From Spirosoma agri (GTDB lineage Bacteria > Bacteroidota > Bacteroidia > Cytophagales > Spirosomataceae), in contig NZ_JAAGNZ010000001.1 of NCBI RefSeq assembly GCF_010747415.1, positions 1,364,001 through 1,428,000 of the forward strand: a stretch of DNA of 64,000 nucleotides. Reading direction: 5' to 3'. The notes beneath the pieces are model-generated. The model saw only the letters and a program-made list of their open reading frames with translations, did not search any database and was not told where the DNA came from. Numbering within the stretch: the stretch's first letter is position 1; each line of letters opens with the position of its first letter. The position numbers were made by a program, and so were the translations under genes. This document shows, piece after piece, positions 8,835 through 17,588 of the stretch.

Positions 8835-9461
8835 TTATAGCAATCCGACCAGCAGGATTACGGCACCGCCAAGCAGTACGATAAGACCGACGGTTGCGCC
8901 GGTACCGGTCGTTAGCAACAGTAACAACAACCCGATGATCACCAGCACGGCACCTGTTGCCAGAATACCGGTATTAGCCATCGTTTTGTTTGGATTAGCG
9001 GGAGCCAGTTGGTTTTTGATTTTCTTGTTCATCTGCTTCAGCACCATCCGCTCCATCAGATTTGCTTTCTTGGGCGCAGTGGTCGCCGAAGGAGCCATTG
9101 TTGATTTTGCCGAGGCAGCTTCCAATAGTCCACGAACGCGATTCATCCGTTTCTGGACGTTTTTGTCCGCAGCCAGTTTGCTGTCGTTGCGCACCATAGC
9201 CTCCATCTGGTTCAATGCTTCATTAATCTGAGTCGCTGGTGCAACTGGAGCGGCAACGGGTGCGCTTTCTGTCGTGGTCATGGCGACCGCTGGCGATGAA
9301 GGTGCAAGTACCTCGGGAGTGGCTGCAACAGTAGGTGTTGCTGTAGTGGTTGCAAACTGTTCGCGCTGGGTTGGCTGGAAGTAAGCAACCGGACGATGGC
9401 AGGCGGTGAACAGTGTAGCCATTGTCAGAATGGCCAGCAGGTGTCGAGTATTGATTTTCAT
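8835..9461 (-). CDS. Tandem-family lipoprotein copy 3 (unknown function)
   Basis: Third paralogue, 208 residues, and the most diverged of the three. The lipobox is FTAC, followed by CHRPVAYFQPTQREQF. The linker is almost wholly Ala, Thr, Pro, Val and Ser. The core reads AMVRNDSKLAADK, then a basic helix (MERMVLKQMNKKIKN) and two hydrophobic C-terminal segments with a Gly/Thr turn. Conservation of the lipobox region, the RNDSKLA core and the basic helix across copies, against free drift of the linker, points to purifying selection on the two ends. Function unknown. Confidence 0.75.
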   Translation of the reverse strand: MKINTRHLLAILTMATLFTACHRPVAYFQPTQREQFATTTATPTVAATPEVLAPSSPAVAMTTTESAPVAAPVAPATQINEALNQMEAMVRNDSKLAADKNVQKRMNRVRGLLEAASAKSTMAPSATTAPKKANLMERMVLKQMNKKIKNQLAPANPNKTMANTGILATGAVLVIIGLLLLLLTTGTGATVGLIVLLGGAVILLVGLL

Positions 9462-9565
9462 CGTAAAAATTTGATTAGTGTGTGTAACAAATAAATTGTC
9501 AGGGTTTAAACCGACTGCCTCTTCATTTGTTGAAAAACCATGTATAAAATCTGCTTAGCGGCAAA

Positions 9566-9600
9566 AAAAGCCCTGACTTCGTTATGAAATCAGGGCTTTT
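9566..9600 (-). terminator. Terminator of clpX
   Basis: An 11-bp perfect inverted repeat (9566-9576 with 9590-9600, 13-nt loop) with A/T-runs on its outer edges, 21 bp after the clpX stop. Confidence 0.85.
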
Positions 9601-9621
9601 GACCGAAGATACGTTTGTTTG

Positions 9622-10854
9622 TCAGGCTACTGACCGCATCTGGTAGGTACTGGATTTTCCGAATTTTTCCCGGGCATATTCCAGGCTTATCGTTAGCTCT
9701 TTAACGTTCGTTTGGGAAGGCATTTCAAACATAGCATCGGTTATAATCGATTCACAGATCGACCGTAATCCTCGTGCGCCAAGCCCGTATTGCAGCGCCT
9801 GATCAACAATGTAGTTCAATGCGCCGGTGTCCCAATGCAACGTAATGCCTTCCATCTGAAACAGCTTGTTATACTGCTTGGTAATGGCATTTTTTGGTTC
9901 GGTCAGAATGAGAAGCAAAGCGTCACGATCGAGGGGTTCGAGGTGCGTCAGGACCGGGAGCCGACCGATGAGTTCAGGAATCAACCCAAACGATTTCAGG
10001 TCGAGGGCGGATATATAGCGCATAAGATGCCCTTTCTCGAAGGTGTCGTTCAGGCGACGGTCGCCCGAAAAACCAATCGGTCGGGTATTGATGCGTTTCG
10101 TGATGTGTCGTTCGATACCGTCGAACGCGCCCCCGCAGATGAACAGAATATTTTCGGTATTGAGCGCGATGAGCCGCTGATCGGGGTGCTTTCGTCCACC
10201 CTGCGGTGGCACATTGACGACCGATCCTTCCAGCAATTTCAACAGCGCCTGCTGAACCCCTTCTCCGCTGACATCGCGTGTGATGCTCGGATTGTCGGAT
10301 TTGCGGGCAATTTTGTCGATCTCGTCGATATAAACGATACCGCGCTCGGCGGCCTCGACATTGTATTCAGCCGCCTGTAACAAACGGGTTAGAATGGTTT
10401 CGACATCCTCCCCGACATAACCTGCTTCGGTAATGACAGTTGCATCGGCAATGCAGAATGGAACTTCAAGAATTTTGGCGATCGAGCGGGCCAGGTAGGT
10501 TTTGCCCGTACCAGTTTCGCCCACCATGATGATATTCGATTTTTCGATCGTTACATCATCGTTGGTTTTCGGCTGCATCAGCCGTTTATAGTGATTGTAA
10601 ACCGCAACCGTTATTGATTTTTTAGCGTCATCCTGACCAATCACGTACTGGTCGAGGTGGCGTTTCATCTCCATCGGTTTGATGAGATTGATCGATACCT
10701 CAGTCGGTTCGCTCCGTTTAGGGCGCATTTCTTCCAGAACAACCTGATGACCCTGCTCGATGCAGTAGTTGCAGATGTGCGCATCGATGCCCGACAGCAA
10801 CAGGAGCACTTCATTTTTGCGCCGTCCGCAGAACGAGCAACTGGTTTGTGGCAT
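9622..10854 (-). CDS. clpX: ATP-dependent Clp protease ATP-binding subunit ClpX
   Basis: A 410-residue AAA+ unfoldase. The N-terminal zinc-binding domain has Cys6, Cys9, Cys28 and Cys31. The Walker A is GETGTGKT (112-119), the pore loop GYVG (145-148), and the Walker B is VYIDEID (174-180). The C-terminal small domain carries the sensor-2 region [11 protein letters not shown]. It unfolds tagged substrates and feeds them to the ClpP chamber. It lies downstream of clpP on the same strand, but a clpP terminator and a long palindrome lie in the 479-bp gap, so it probably has its own promoter as well. Confidence 0.97.
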   Translation of the reverse strand: MPQTSCSFCGRRKNEVLLLLSGIDAHICNYCIEQGHQVVLEEMRPKRSEPTEVSINLIKPMEMKRHLDQYVIGQDDAKKSITVAVYNHYKRLMQPKTNDDVTIEKSNIIMVGETGTGKTYLARSIAKILEVPFCIADATVITEAGYVGEDVETILTRLLQAAEYNVEAAERGIVYIDEIDKIARKSDNPSITRDVSGEGVQQALLKLLEGSVVNVPPQGGRKHPDQRLIALNTENILFICGGAFDGIERHITKRINTRPIGFSGDRRLNDTFEKGHLMRYISALDLKSFGLIPELIGRLPVLTHLEPLDRDALLLILTEPKNAITKQYNKLFQMEGITLHWDTGALNYIVDQALQYGLGARGLRSICESIITDAMFEMPSQTNVKELTISLEYAREKFGKSSTYQMRSVA

Positions 10855-11103
10855 GTGCGTTTGCAGTGTGTATTGTAGTTACAGTGATTGCCCGTATAAA
10901 CAGGCAATTGATTGATTGTACGTCAGTTCATTCAACGCTGTGACGTTGGTAAGCCAAGTTAAGCAACAAATGATGATTCAGGCTAAGTTGCGTAGCTGGC
11001 AATCAACAAAATTACCATTCGGCACTGAGACGGCCAAATCGTAGGTTGATGGGAGGCAACGATTTTTGATATAACGTTACTTTGTTTCTGGTTAAGAGGC
11101 TGT

Positions 11104-11166
11104 TCGCAGAACGGTGCTTCGTATGCCGTATCTCGAAGATACGGCATACGAAGCACCGTTCTGCGA
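11104..11166. repeat. Long palindrome with conserved apex, copy 1
   Basis: A perfect 30-bp inverted repeat (11104-11133 with 11137-11166) around a 3-nt loop, cga. Its apex, gccgtatct-cga-agatacggc, recurs at 31481-31545 and 48950-49018, although the outer arms differ in sequence. It lies downstream of the clpP terminator and upstream of clpX. Confidence 0.9.
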
Positions 11167-11246
11167 GCAAACCCAGTCAACTACATGGCTTTATCAAAGC
11201 AATCATACCGTGTTTGGGGGCGACTAATAAGTACGATGCCATAAAA

Positions 11247-11286
11247 AAACGAGCGCAGACTGCCCGGAAGCGATCTGCGCTCGTTT
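11247..11286 (-). terminator. Terminator of clpP
   Basis: A 13-bp perfect inverted repeat (11247-11259 with 11274-11286, 14-nt loop). A seven-residue A run on the plus strand gives the U-tract of the minus-strand transcript. It lies 48 bp after the clpP stop. Confidence 0.88.
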
Positions 11287-11333
11287 GAACGCGTGGTATG
11301 AGACAGACTAGCTGCTGCGTTTTCGAAAAAAGC

Positions 11334-12008
11334 TTATTTTTCGCGACGTAGTACTTCGTCGATCAGGCCGTATTCTTTCGCTTCTTCGGCACGCATCCAT
11401 TTGTCACGATCCGAATCTTTTTCGATCTCTTCAACAGTTTTACCTGAATGCAGCGCCAGAATTTCGTATAACTCTTCGCGGAGTTTAACGATCTCGCGGG
11501 CTGTGATCTCGATATCGACCGATTGCCCTTGCGCACCACCCGAAGGCTGGTGAATCATAACACGGGCGTGGGGGAGGGCCGACCGTTTACCGGCAGCACC
11601 GCCAGCCAGCAGGACCGCACCCATCGAAGCCGCCAGACTCGTGCAGACAGTTGCTACGTCGGGCCGCACGTACTGCATGGTGTCATAAATACCCAGACCA
11701 GCGTATACTGAACCGCCGGGGCTGTTCAGGTACATCAGGATATCTTTCTTTGGATCGGCTGACTCCAGAAACAGCAACTGCGCCACAATGATATTGGCAA
11801 TGTTGTCGTCTACGGGCAGACCCATGAAAATAATACGGTCAGCCATGAGCCGCGAAAATACGTCTACTTCACGGAAGTTCATCGGACGCTCTTCAATAAC
11901 CGAGCGGGTCATGTTTTCGACGGTGTGGTTCACATAACCATCTACGGTCAGGCCATTGAGGCCCATGTGGTGTACCGCAAACTTGCGGAATTCTTTTTCG
12001 TGATTCAT
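11334..12008 (-). CDS. clpP: ATP-dependent Clp protease proteolytic subunit
   Basis: A 224-residue serine protease. The catalytic triad is Ser128 (TSLAASMG), His153 (RVMIHQP) and Asp202 (SDRDKWM). The [13 protein letters not shown] motif forms the oxyanion and strand region. It forms the tetradecameric chamber that works with ClpX. The frame runs upstream to 12110, but the ATG at 12008 ([12 protein letters not shown]) matches the family N-terminus. That ATG also has a Shine-Dalgarno-like AAGGAG at 12020-12025 on the minus strand, 11 nt from the start, which is unusual in this window and decides the start. No trigger factor gene is adjacent. Confidence 0.97.
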   Translation of the reverse strand: MNHEKEFRKFAVHHMGLNGLTVDGYVNHTVENMTRSVIEERPMNFREVDVFSRLMADRIIFMGLPVDDNIANIIVAQLLFLESADPKKDILMYLNSPGGSVYAGLGIYDTMQYVRPDVATVCTSLAASMGAVLLAGGAAGKRSALPHARVMIHQPSGGAQGQSVDIEITAREIVKLREELYEILALHSGKTVEEIEKDSDRDKWMRAEEAKEYGLIDEVLRREK

Positions 12009-12248
12009 AATTAGGTTTACTCCTTTGGTTTGAGAACGAATAATGGGTGATTCGGGTTCGAGATTTTTTAATTGCTGGCAGGCGTTGGCTAGTAGACACG
12101 GGATAGTCAAATCTGTTCTATCGCCTGCTTACTGTATCTTAGCCAAGGCCCAATATCCGGCTTATCCGAATTCTTTCATTGCAAAATTGCGTTATCCTAC
12201 CGAAAATTAGTGTCAGTTTAGGTTCAGAATTTATCGTAGTTACTTGAT

Positions 12249-12662
12249 ATGAAGACTTCCATCGAAGAAAAAATACGCCTGCACCGTCTTCAGCGCGGTT
12301 TATCGCAGGAAAATATGGCTGATTTGCTCAATTTATCGACTACGGCTTATGGGGATATTGAGCGCGGCAAAACCGACCTGACACTATCGAGACTGAACCA
12401 GATTGCTACTGTTCTTGCCTTGTCACCCCTGGCGTTATTGAGTGAAGAGGCCATTCAGGCCCAGGTCGTCGAACAAAAAAGTAGCCAGGACACATCGCAC
12501 GAACTGGAAACATTACGACTGGTCGTAGAAAAACAGCAGGTCGAGCTGGACAAGCTTCGCCTGGAAACAGATTACTGGAAACGGAAATACGACGATCGAA
12601 TCGCGCTCGAACTGGCCCGGACGCTCGGTATCCAGCAGACGCGCGAGCGAATCGGGTTTTGA
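12249..12662 (+). CDS. XRE-family transcriptional regulator with C-terminal coiled coil
   Basis: A 137-residue protein. Residues about 8-62 form a helix-turn-helix of the XRE/Cro type (RLHRLQRGLSQENMADLL, then TTAYGDIERGKTDLTL). Residues 80-130 form a charged helix likely to be a coiled coil for dimerisation (VEKQQVELDKLRLETDYWKR). It is divergent from clpP, with a 240-bp gap between them, and convergent with the RND pump gene. Target genes cannot be told; autoregulation or control of clpP is possible but only inferred. Confidence 0.85.
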   Translation: MKTSIEEKIRLHRLQRGLSQENMADLLNLSTTAYGDIERGKTDLTLSRLNQIATVLALSPLALLSEEAIQAQVVEQKSSQDTSHELETLRLVVEKQQVELDKLRLETDYWKRKYDDRIALELARTLGIQQTRERIGF

Positions 12663-12686
12663 GCAGCAAGTAGCTATAAAAATAAG

Positions 12687-12733
12687 GGGGTTAGGTCATT
12701 TGTCGTAGGCAAGCTAACAAATGACCTAACCCC
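12687..12733. terminator. Bidirectional terminator
   Basis: A perfect 17-bp inverted repeat (12687-12703 with 12717-12733, 13-nt loop) lies between the convergent XRE regulator and RND pump genes. It can serve both strands. Confidence 0.88.
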
Positions 12734-12758
12734 TTTACGCTATACTGATCAGCTTCAC

Positions 12759-15700
12759 CTATTCCGATAGCGAAGCAAACTTATTCTGGTAGAAGGCGTA
12801 AAAAATCAGGGGGAAGATAAACAGCGTCAGCAATGTGGCGGTGATCAGCCCGCCGATCACGACAATGGCCAGTGGTTTCGCCGTTTCGGAACCGATACCG
12901 TGCGAAATGGCCGCCGGAATCAGGCCAATACCAGCCATCATGGCCGTCATCACCACGGGTCGAATGCGTGATACGACACCCAGCCGAATCGAATCATTGA
13001 GCGACATTCGGTTGTGCAGATTTTTCTTGAAAACCGAGATCAGGATAACCCCATTCTGGATACAGATACCGAACAAAGCGATAAAACCGATGCCCGCCGA
13101 GATGCTGAAATTGACGTGCGTAATGAGCAAAGCGGCAATACCTCCGATGATCGCAAAGGGCACATTGAACAACACCAGACCCGCATCTTTCACATTTCCG
13201 AATAAGACGAACAGAATAAAGAAAATGGCGATCAGACTGATGGGCACAACCTGTTCCAGCCGGAGCGTTGCCCGTTGCTGGTTCTCGAAATCACCCGCCC
13301 ATTTGACCGTGTACCCCGCTGGTAACTTCACATTGGCCGTTACTTTTTGCTGCGCTTCCGCTACCGCACCGCCCATATCGCGTCCCCGCACCGAAAACTT
13401 CACGGCGCCATACCGCTGACTGGCTTCCCGGAAAATCAGTACCGGCCCGGTCTGCGTATAGACATGCGCGATCTCCTTGATCGGAATCATCGAGCCACTT
13501 TCCGTTGGCACCATCAATTGGCTGATCTGCTGCTCATTGGAACGAAATGGGCGGTCGTAACGAATGCGCAGATCAAACTTGCGCTCTCCTTCGTAGATCT
13601 GGGTGGCCGCCTTACCGCCAATCGCCATTTCGATGACTGCTTCGGCGTCGGACTTGTTAACGCCATAAGCGGCCAGTTTTTGTTCATCGAGCTCGATCCG
13701 CATTTCGGGCTGACCCGTGGTGCGGATCAAACCGAGGTCATCGATGCCCTGAACGGTGGCCAGCTGCTTTTCGATTTCGCCCCCTTTTTCTTCGAGTACG
13801 TTTTGATCAGGACCGTAAATTTTAACGGCAATCGACCCTTTCACACCCGATACGGCTTCTTCGACGTTGTCCATGATAGGCTGCGAGAAGTTGAAGTTTA
13901 CGCCGGGGAAAACGCTGAGCCGTTCCTGCATTTTATCGATCAGTTCTTCTTTGGTCAGCCCGCTTTTCCACTCGTCCTGCGGGTAGATATCCACTAGAAA
14001 CTCAATGTTATAGAAGCCGGTGGGGTCCGTGCCATCGTTCGGGCGGCCCGTCTGCGAAATGACGCCTTTTACTTCCGGATAATCTTCGAGAATGTGGCGC
14101 ATCTGAACCGTTTGCTTAACCGATTCCGGAAGCGAAATACTCATCGGCATCGTTGCCCGAACGTAGATCGATCCTTCGTTCAGTTCGGGTAAAAACTCCG
14201 TGCCTAGCAGGGTGAAGCCAGACAGGCCAACGGCCACAATGATGGTCGTTACGAGCAAGCTCATCTTCTTGTGTGCGAAGGTGAAGCCAAACGCTTTTGT
14301 TGAGTACTTGGTGACGACGTTTACGAAGGGATTGTGTTTTTCGCGGACGTTTTTATTGAGCAACATACTCGCCAGCACCGGAACCAGCGTGAGCGTGAAG
14401 ATCAGCGCACCCAACAGCGCGAACCCGAGTGTCCAGGCCAAGGGCGAGAACATTTTGCCTTCGACTTTCTGGAACGAGAAAATAGGAACCAGACAGGTGA
14501 TAATGATCAGCTTGGAAAAGAAGATAGCTTTCCCCATTTCCGTGCCTGTTTTGCGCAAAACCCCCAGCTTGGCCAGTTTATTGAACCTAGACATCCCCTG
14601 GGCGTGAGCCAGTTCATCGAGCGTTACGAAAATTCCCTCGACCATAACGACCGCTCCGTCAACGATGATACCGAAATCGATGGCACCCATCGACAGCAGG
14701 TTGGCCGACATTCCCTTTAAGCGCAGACAGATGAACGCGAACAGCAAGGCCAGTGGAATAACGATCGATACCGTTACGGTCGTCCGCCAGTCGGCCATGA
14801 ACAGGAATACGATAACCGTTACGAAGACAATGCCTTCGATCAGGTTGTGCGTGACGGTGTGCGTGGAAAAATTGATGAGCGTTTCGCGGTTGTAGAACGT
14901 GTTAATCTGTACATCGGACGGCAGAATATTGGTGTTCAGCTCGTTAATTTTGGCTTTTACCCGTTCGATAACTTCGCTCGGGTTCTCCCCCTTGCGCATC
15001 ACGATGATACACTCAACGGCATCGTCTTCCTTATCGCGTCCCGCCTGTCCGAGCCGGGGGAGGGCTGATTCGGATACCTGCGCCACGTTGCGGACCATGA
15101 TCGGGGTTCCGTTGGCGTTTTTAATGATGATGTTCTGAATGTCCTGCTGGTTTTTGAGCAGGCCAATACCCCGGACAACGTAAGCTTCCGAATTTTTCTC
15201 GATCACATCGCCCCCCACATTGACGTTGGAGTTCGCTACCGCCTGATACAATTGCAGGGGTGTGATGTTGTAGTCGGTCAGTCGGCGCGGGTCGACCGAG
15301 ATTTCGTACGTTTTTACTTCGCCCCCGAAGCTGACCACATCGGCCACCCCCGGTACACTCTTCAACTGACGGTCGATGACCCAGTCCTGAATGGTTTTGA
15401 GTTCGCGGGCGGTGCGTGTCGGCGATTGCAGCGTATAGCGAAAAATCTCACCGGTTGGTCCGTACGGGGGCTGAACATCGGGCTTAATACCTTCCGGCAA
15501 TTCAACACCATTCAGCAGGTTGTTAACCTGCTGACGGGCAAACGTATCGTCAATGCCATCTTCAAAGAGCACTTTAACCACCGACAAACCAAAGAGTGAT
15601 GTTGACCGGATATCGGTACGCTTCTGAACCGAATTCAGACCAATTTCAATGGGAATCGTAACGAACTTCTCGACCTCTTCGGCTGACCGGCCCGGCCACT

Positions 15701-15863
15701 GCGTTATGAGCGTAATCTGAGTATTTGTTACATCCGGAAAGGCTTCGATCGGCGTATTCTGGTAGCTGATAACCCCGGCTACAACAGCTAGTGCCGTCAG
15801 AAAAAAGATGAAAAACTTGTTCTTCAGGGAGAACGTGATAATGCCCTTGATGAATTTATTCAT
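12759..15863 (-). CDS. CzcA/CusA-type heavy-metal efflux RND transporter
   Basis: A 1034-residue RND permease with 12 membrane segments in the usual 1+5+1+5 pattern and two large periplasmic loops. The N-terminus KNKFFIFFLTALAVVAGVISY and the segments PIEAFPDVTNTQITLITQWPG and RQQVNNLLNGVELPEG are typical of the HME branch. The proton-relay signature in segment 4 is DFGIIVDGAVVMVEG (residues 396-410). The DFG/DGA form matches Zn/Co/Cd/Ni pumps rather than the CusA Cu/Ag form; the usual final Asn of VEN is Gly here. No membrane-fusion or outer-membrane-factor gene is adjacent, so its partners must lie elsewhere. Metal specificity is inferred only. Confidence 0.9.
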   Translation of the reverse strand: MNKFIKGIITFSLKNKFFIFFLTALAVVAGVISYQNTPIEAFPDVTNTQITLITQWPGRSAEEVEKFVTIPIEIGLNSVQKRTDIRSTSLFGLSVVKVLFEDGIDDTFARQQVNNLLNGVELPEGIKPDVQPPYGPTGEIFRYTLQSPTRTARELKTIQDWVIDRQLKSVPGVADVVSFGGEVKTYEISVDPRRLTDYNITPLQLYQAVANSNVNVGGDVIEKNSEAYVVRGIGLLKNQQDIQNIIIKNANGTPIMVRNVAQVSESALPRLGQAGRDKEDDAVECIIVMRKGENPSEVIERVKAKINELNTNILPSDVQINTFYNRETLINFSTHTVTHNLIEGIVFVTVIVFLFMADWRTTVTVSIVIPLALLFAFICLRLKGMSANLLSMGAIDFGIIVDGAVVMVEGIFVTLDELAHAQGMSRFNKLAKLGVLRKTGTEMGKAIFFSKLIIITCLVPIFSFQKVEGKMFSPLAWTLGFALLGALIFTLTLVPVLASMLLNKNVREKHNPFVNVVTKYSTKAFGFTFAHKKMSLLVTTIIVAVGLSGFTLLGTEFLPELNEGSIYVRATMPMSISLPESVKQTVQMRHILEDYPEVKGVISQTGRPNDGTDPTGFYNIEFLVDIYPQDEWKSGLTKEELIDKMQERLSVFPGVNFNFSQPIMDNVEEAVSGVKGSIAVKIYGPDQNVLEEKGGEIEKQLATVQGIDDLGLIRTTGQPEMRIELDEQKLAAYGVNKSDAEAVIEMAIGGKAATQIYEGERKFDLRIRYDRPFRSNEQQISQLMVPTESGSMIPIKEIAHVYTQTGPVLIFREASQRYGAVKFSVRGRDMGGAVAEAQQKVTANVKLPAGYTVKWAGDFENQQRATLRLEQVVPISLIAIFFILFVLFGNVKDAGLVLFNVPFAIIGGIAALLITHVNFSISAGIGFIALFGICIQNGVILISVFKKNLHNRMSLNDSIRLGVVSRIRPVVMTAMMAGIGLIPAAISHGIGSETAKPLAIVVIGGLITATLLTLFIFPLIFYAFYQNKFASLSE

Positions 15864-16073
15864 GAATTGGCGGAGTACTAGTTGCCTTGTACAAAGGTGC
15901 CGGCAGCAGCTTAAATTGGTCTTAAGTCGCGGTTAAAAGAGCGTTAAATCGATAATCGGCGAACACGGCAACCGTAACGAATCGGTGAACAGCTTTCCCT
16001 GCTGCGTAAGTGACCTACCGGTGAGTAGTATAACGCTGACAAACAAAAAAATAAAACAAGACTTTACTATAGT

Positions 16074-16904
16074 ATGAAGCAGAACGATGAGATAGTAAGC
16101 AATCTGGCTATAATTACTCACCTGACTGGAGCGAGTAATTACACGTGGGTTCACTTTAAGGATAAACCCCGACTACTGGTATCGAAATCGCTGACCTACT
16201 TTGAGGATTTACTGCCCTCATGCGTTCGAATCCACAAGACCGCTTTAGTAAACCCAGCGTATATCGAACAGATCAAACCGCCACTGCGGGCCAAAACGCC
16301 CGGATCCGTCACCATGTTGGGTGGTGATTCGTTACCTATCAGCCGCCGGCGTTGGCAGGAAGTAGCGGAACTGTTGCAGGCATCGGAACCGTTCGGCGAG
16401 CCAGTAACCAAGCTGAAAAACAGGTCTGTTGCGGCTTTGGAAGGTCAGGCCGAAACGGTAACTGACTGGCCGAATCGAGTTGTTGATTCATCGGAGCGTT
16501 TTGTCTATGCCTTCATGCAGGACGAACGAAAGTGCCGGATGCTTGAAGAAATAGTAGACGAAAACTGGCCGCATTATACGATCCGCTTTTTTGATAATAG
16601 CTCGTCGCTCACGAGCCAGCTGACCCAGGTTGGAACGAATGATCTGCCTACGCTGGTGTTTCTGGAGGTGCGTAACGTGGGCTGGCCTTTACTGAGCACT
16701 CTGGAATTTATGAAGAACGACAATCGGTTTCGGCACATTCCCGCCCTTGTCTTTATCCGCGATCAGTCTGGCAACGATGTCGAAGTGTGCTATGCTGCCG
16801 GGGCAAACTCTGTTGTTTGTCAGTCTGGTTCAACCGTGTTCGCCGAAGCCGCTGAGCAAATATGTGCGTATTGGCTGACGTTTGCTGCGCTGCCCGTTAA
16901 TTGA
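16074..16904 (+). CDS. LytTR DNA-binding protein with C-terminal pseudo-receiver
   Basis: A 276-residue protein with an order opposite to normal response regulators. Residues about 8-103 are a LytTR domain (HLTGASNYTWVHF, FVRIHKTALVNP-like VRIHKTALVNPAYIE, and LPISRRRWQEV). Residues about 142-265 resemble a receiver fold. At the phospho-acceptor strand it reads TLVFLEVRN, so Glu198 stands where Asp is expected. The acidic pocket (FMQDE) and the conserved Lys (here VCQSGS) are also altered. It should bind DNA but is probably not controlled by phosphorylation; Glu might mimic a phosphorylated state. It lies beside a receiver-only gene and a histidine kinase. Confidence 0.82.
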   Translation: MKQNDEIVSNLAIITHLTGASNYTWVHFKDKPRLLVSKSLTYFEDLLPSCVRIHKTALVNPAYIEQIKPPLRAKTPGSVTMLGGDSLPISRRRWQEVAELLQASEPFGEPVTKLKNRSVAALEGQAETVTDWPNRVVDSSERFVYAFMQDERKCRMLEEIVDENWPHYTIRFFDNSSSLTSQLTQVGTNDLPTLVFLEVRNVGWPLLSTLEFMKNDNRFRHIPALVFIRDQSGNDVEVCYAAGANSVVCQSGSTVFAEAAEQICAYWLTFAALPVN

Positions 16905-16931
16905 CGGGAATCGCTTCGAGGCATTTGTATG

Positions 16932-17417
16932 CTAAAAAATGATCCGGTCGTTGGGTAGCGTTACCGTCTCCCACCAATAGATACGGAGCGTGTCGATGTA
17001 TCGCTTCCACTCATCGACATCCGACGGCTTGGTGATGTACGAAGTGCTGCCGTAAAAATAAGACTCACTGATGTCTTCCCGATCGCTGGAATGACTTAAC
17101 ACGACAACAGGTAGCTGCTTGCAAGCCGACGAGCTTTGCTTAAGCGCCTTCAACAGTCCCCAGCCGTCTTCGCGCTCGGGCAGATACAGGTCCAGCAAGA
17201 TCAGTTTGGGTAGACCACGACCTTGTAAAAAGCAATTGTCGAGGTAAGACGTAGCCTCTTCTGCACTGGCTACCCGGACTGCTTTTACGGTTGAGAATGA
17301 TTGTTTCAGTGCAATCTGAATGAGCTGCCATTGGTCATCATTGTCCTCAACAATCAATAGACTGGCATGTCTGGCATGCTGACTGCTGGCTGAGGTATTA
17401 TAGCGATTTACGCTCAT
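16932..17417 (-). CDS. Single-domain response regulator (Rcp/CheY-like receiver)
   Basis: A 161-residue receiver with no output domain. The acidic pocket is in LLIVEDNDDQ (Glu24, Asp25), the phospho-acceptor is Asp76 in LILLDLYLP, the Ser/Thr switch is in VVLSHS, and the conserved Lys130 is in YITKPSD. The spacing and the LDLYLP form resemble the Rcp group that partners with phytochrome-like or hybrid kinases. It is convergent with the LytTR gene and divergent from the histidine kinase at 17589. All key residues are intact, so it may be the phosphorylation target missing from the pseudo-receiver neighbour. Confidence 0.88.
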   Translation of the reverse strand: MSVNRYNTSASSQHARHASLLIVEDNDDQWQLIQIALKQSFSTVKAVRVASAEEATSYLDNCFLQGRGLPKLILLDLYLPEREDGWGLLKALKQSSSACKQLPVVVLSHSSDREDISESYFYGSTSYITKPSDVDEWKRYIDTLRIYWWETVTLPNDRIIF

Positions 17418-17588
17418 TCGTATCGTTGAGTGGGGCGGCTGGCGATAAACACAGCAATATAAACAGGAGAATCAATAAAAAATAATTAAGTGTTTCGGTT
17501 GGTGCTATCGATAAAATCTCAGCCAGTATATTGCAGTTGATAAAGTTGACTATAATAACTGATCTGACTCGCTAATACCGGCTTCCGT

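Larger units (their letters stand above)
10855..11333. other. Intergenic region between clpP and clpX
   Basis: A gap of 479 bp with no convincing gene. It holds the clpP terminator (11247-11286) and the long palindromic element (11104-11166), listed separately. The stretch next to clpX is likely to contain its promoter, but no clear Bacteroidota -7 box was seen. Confidence 0.6.
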
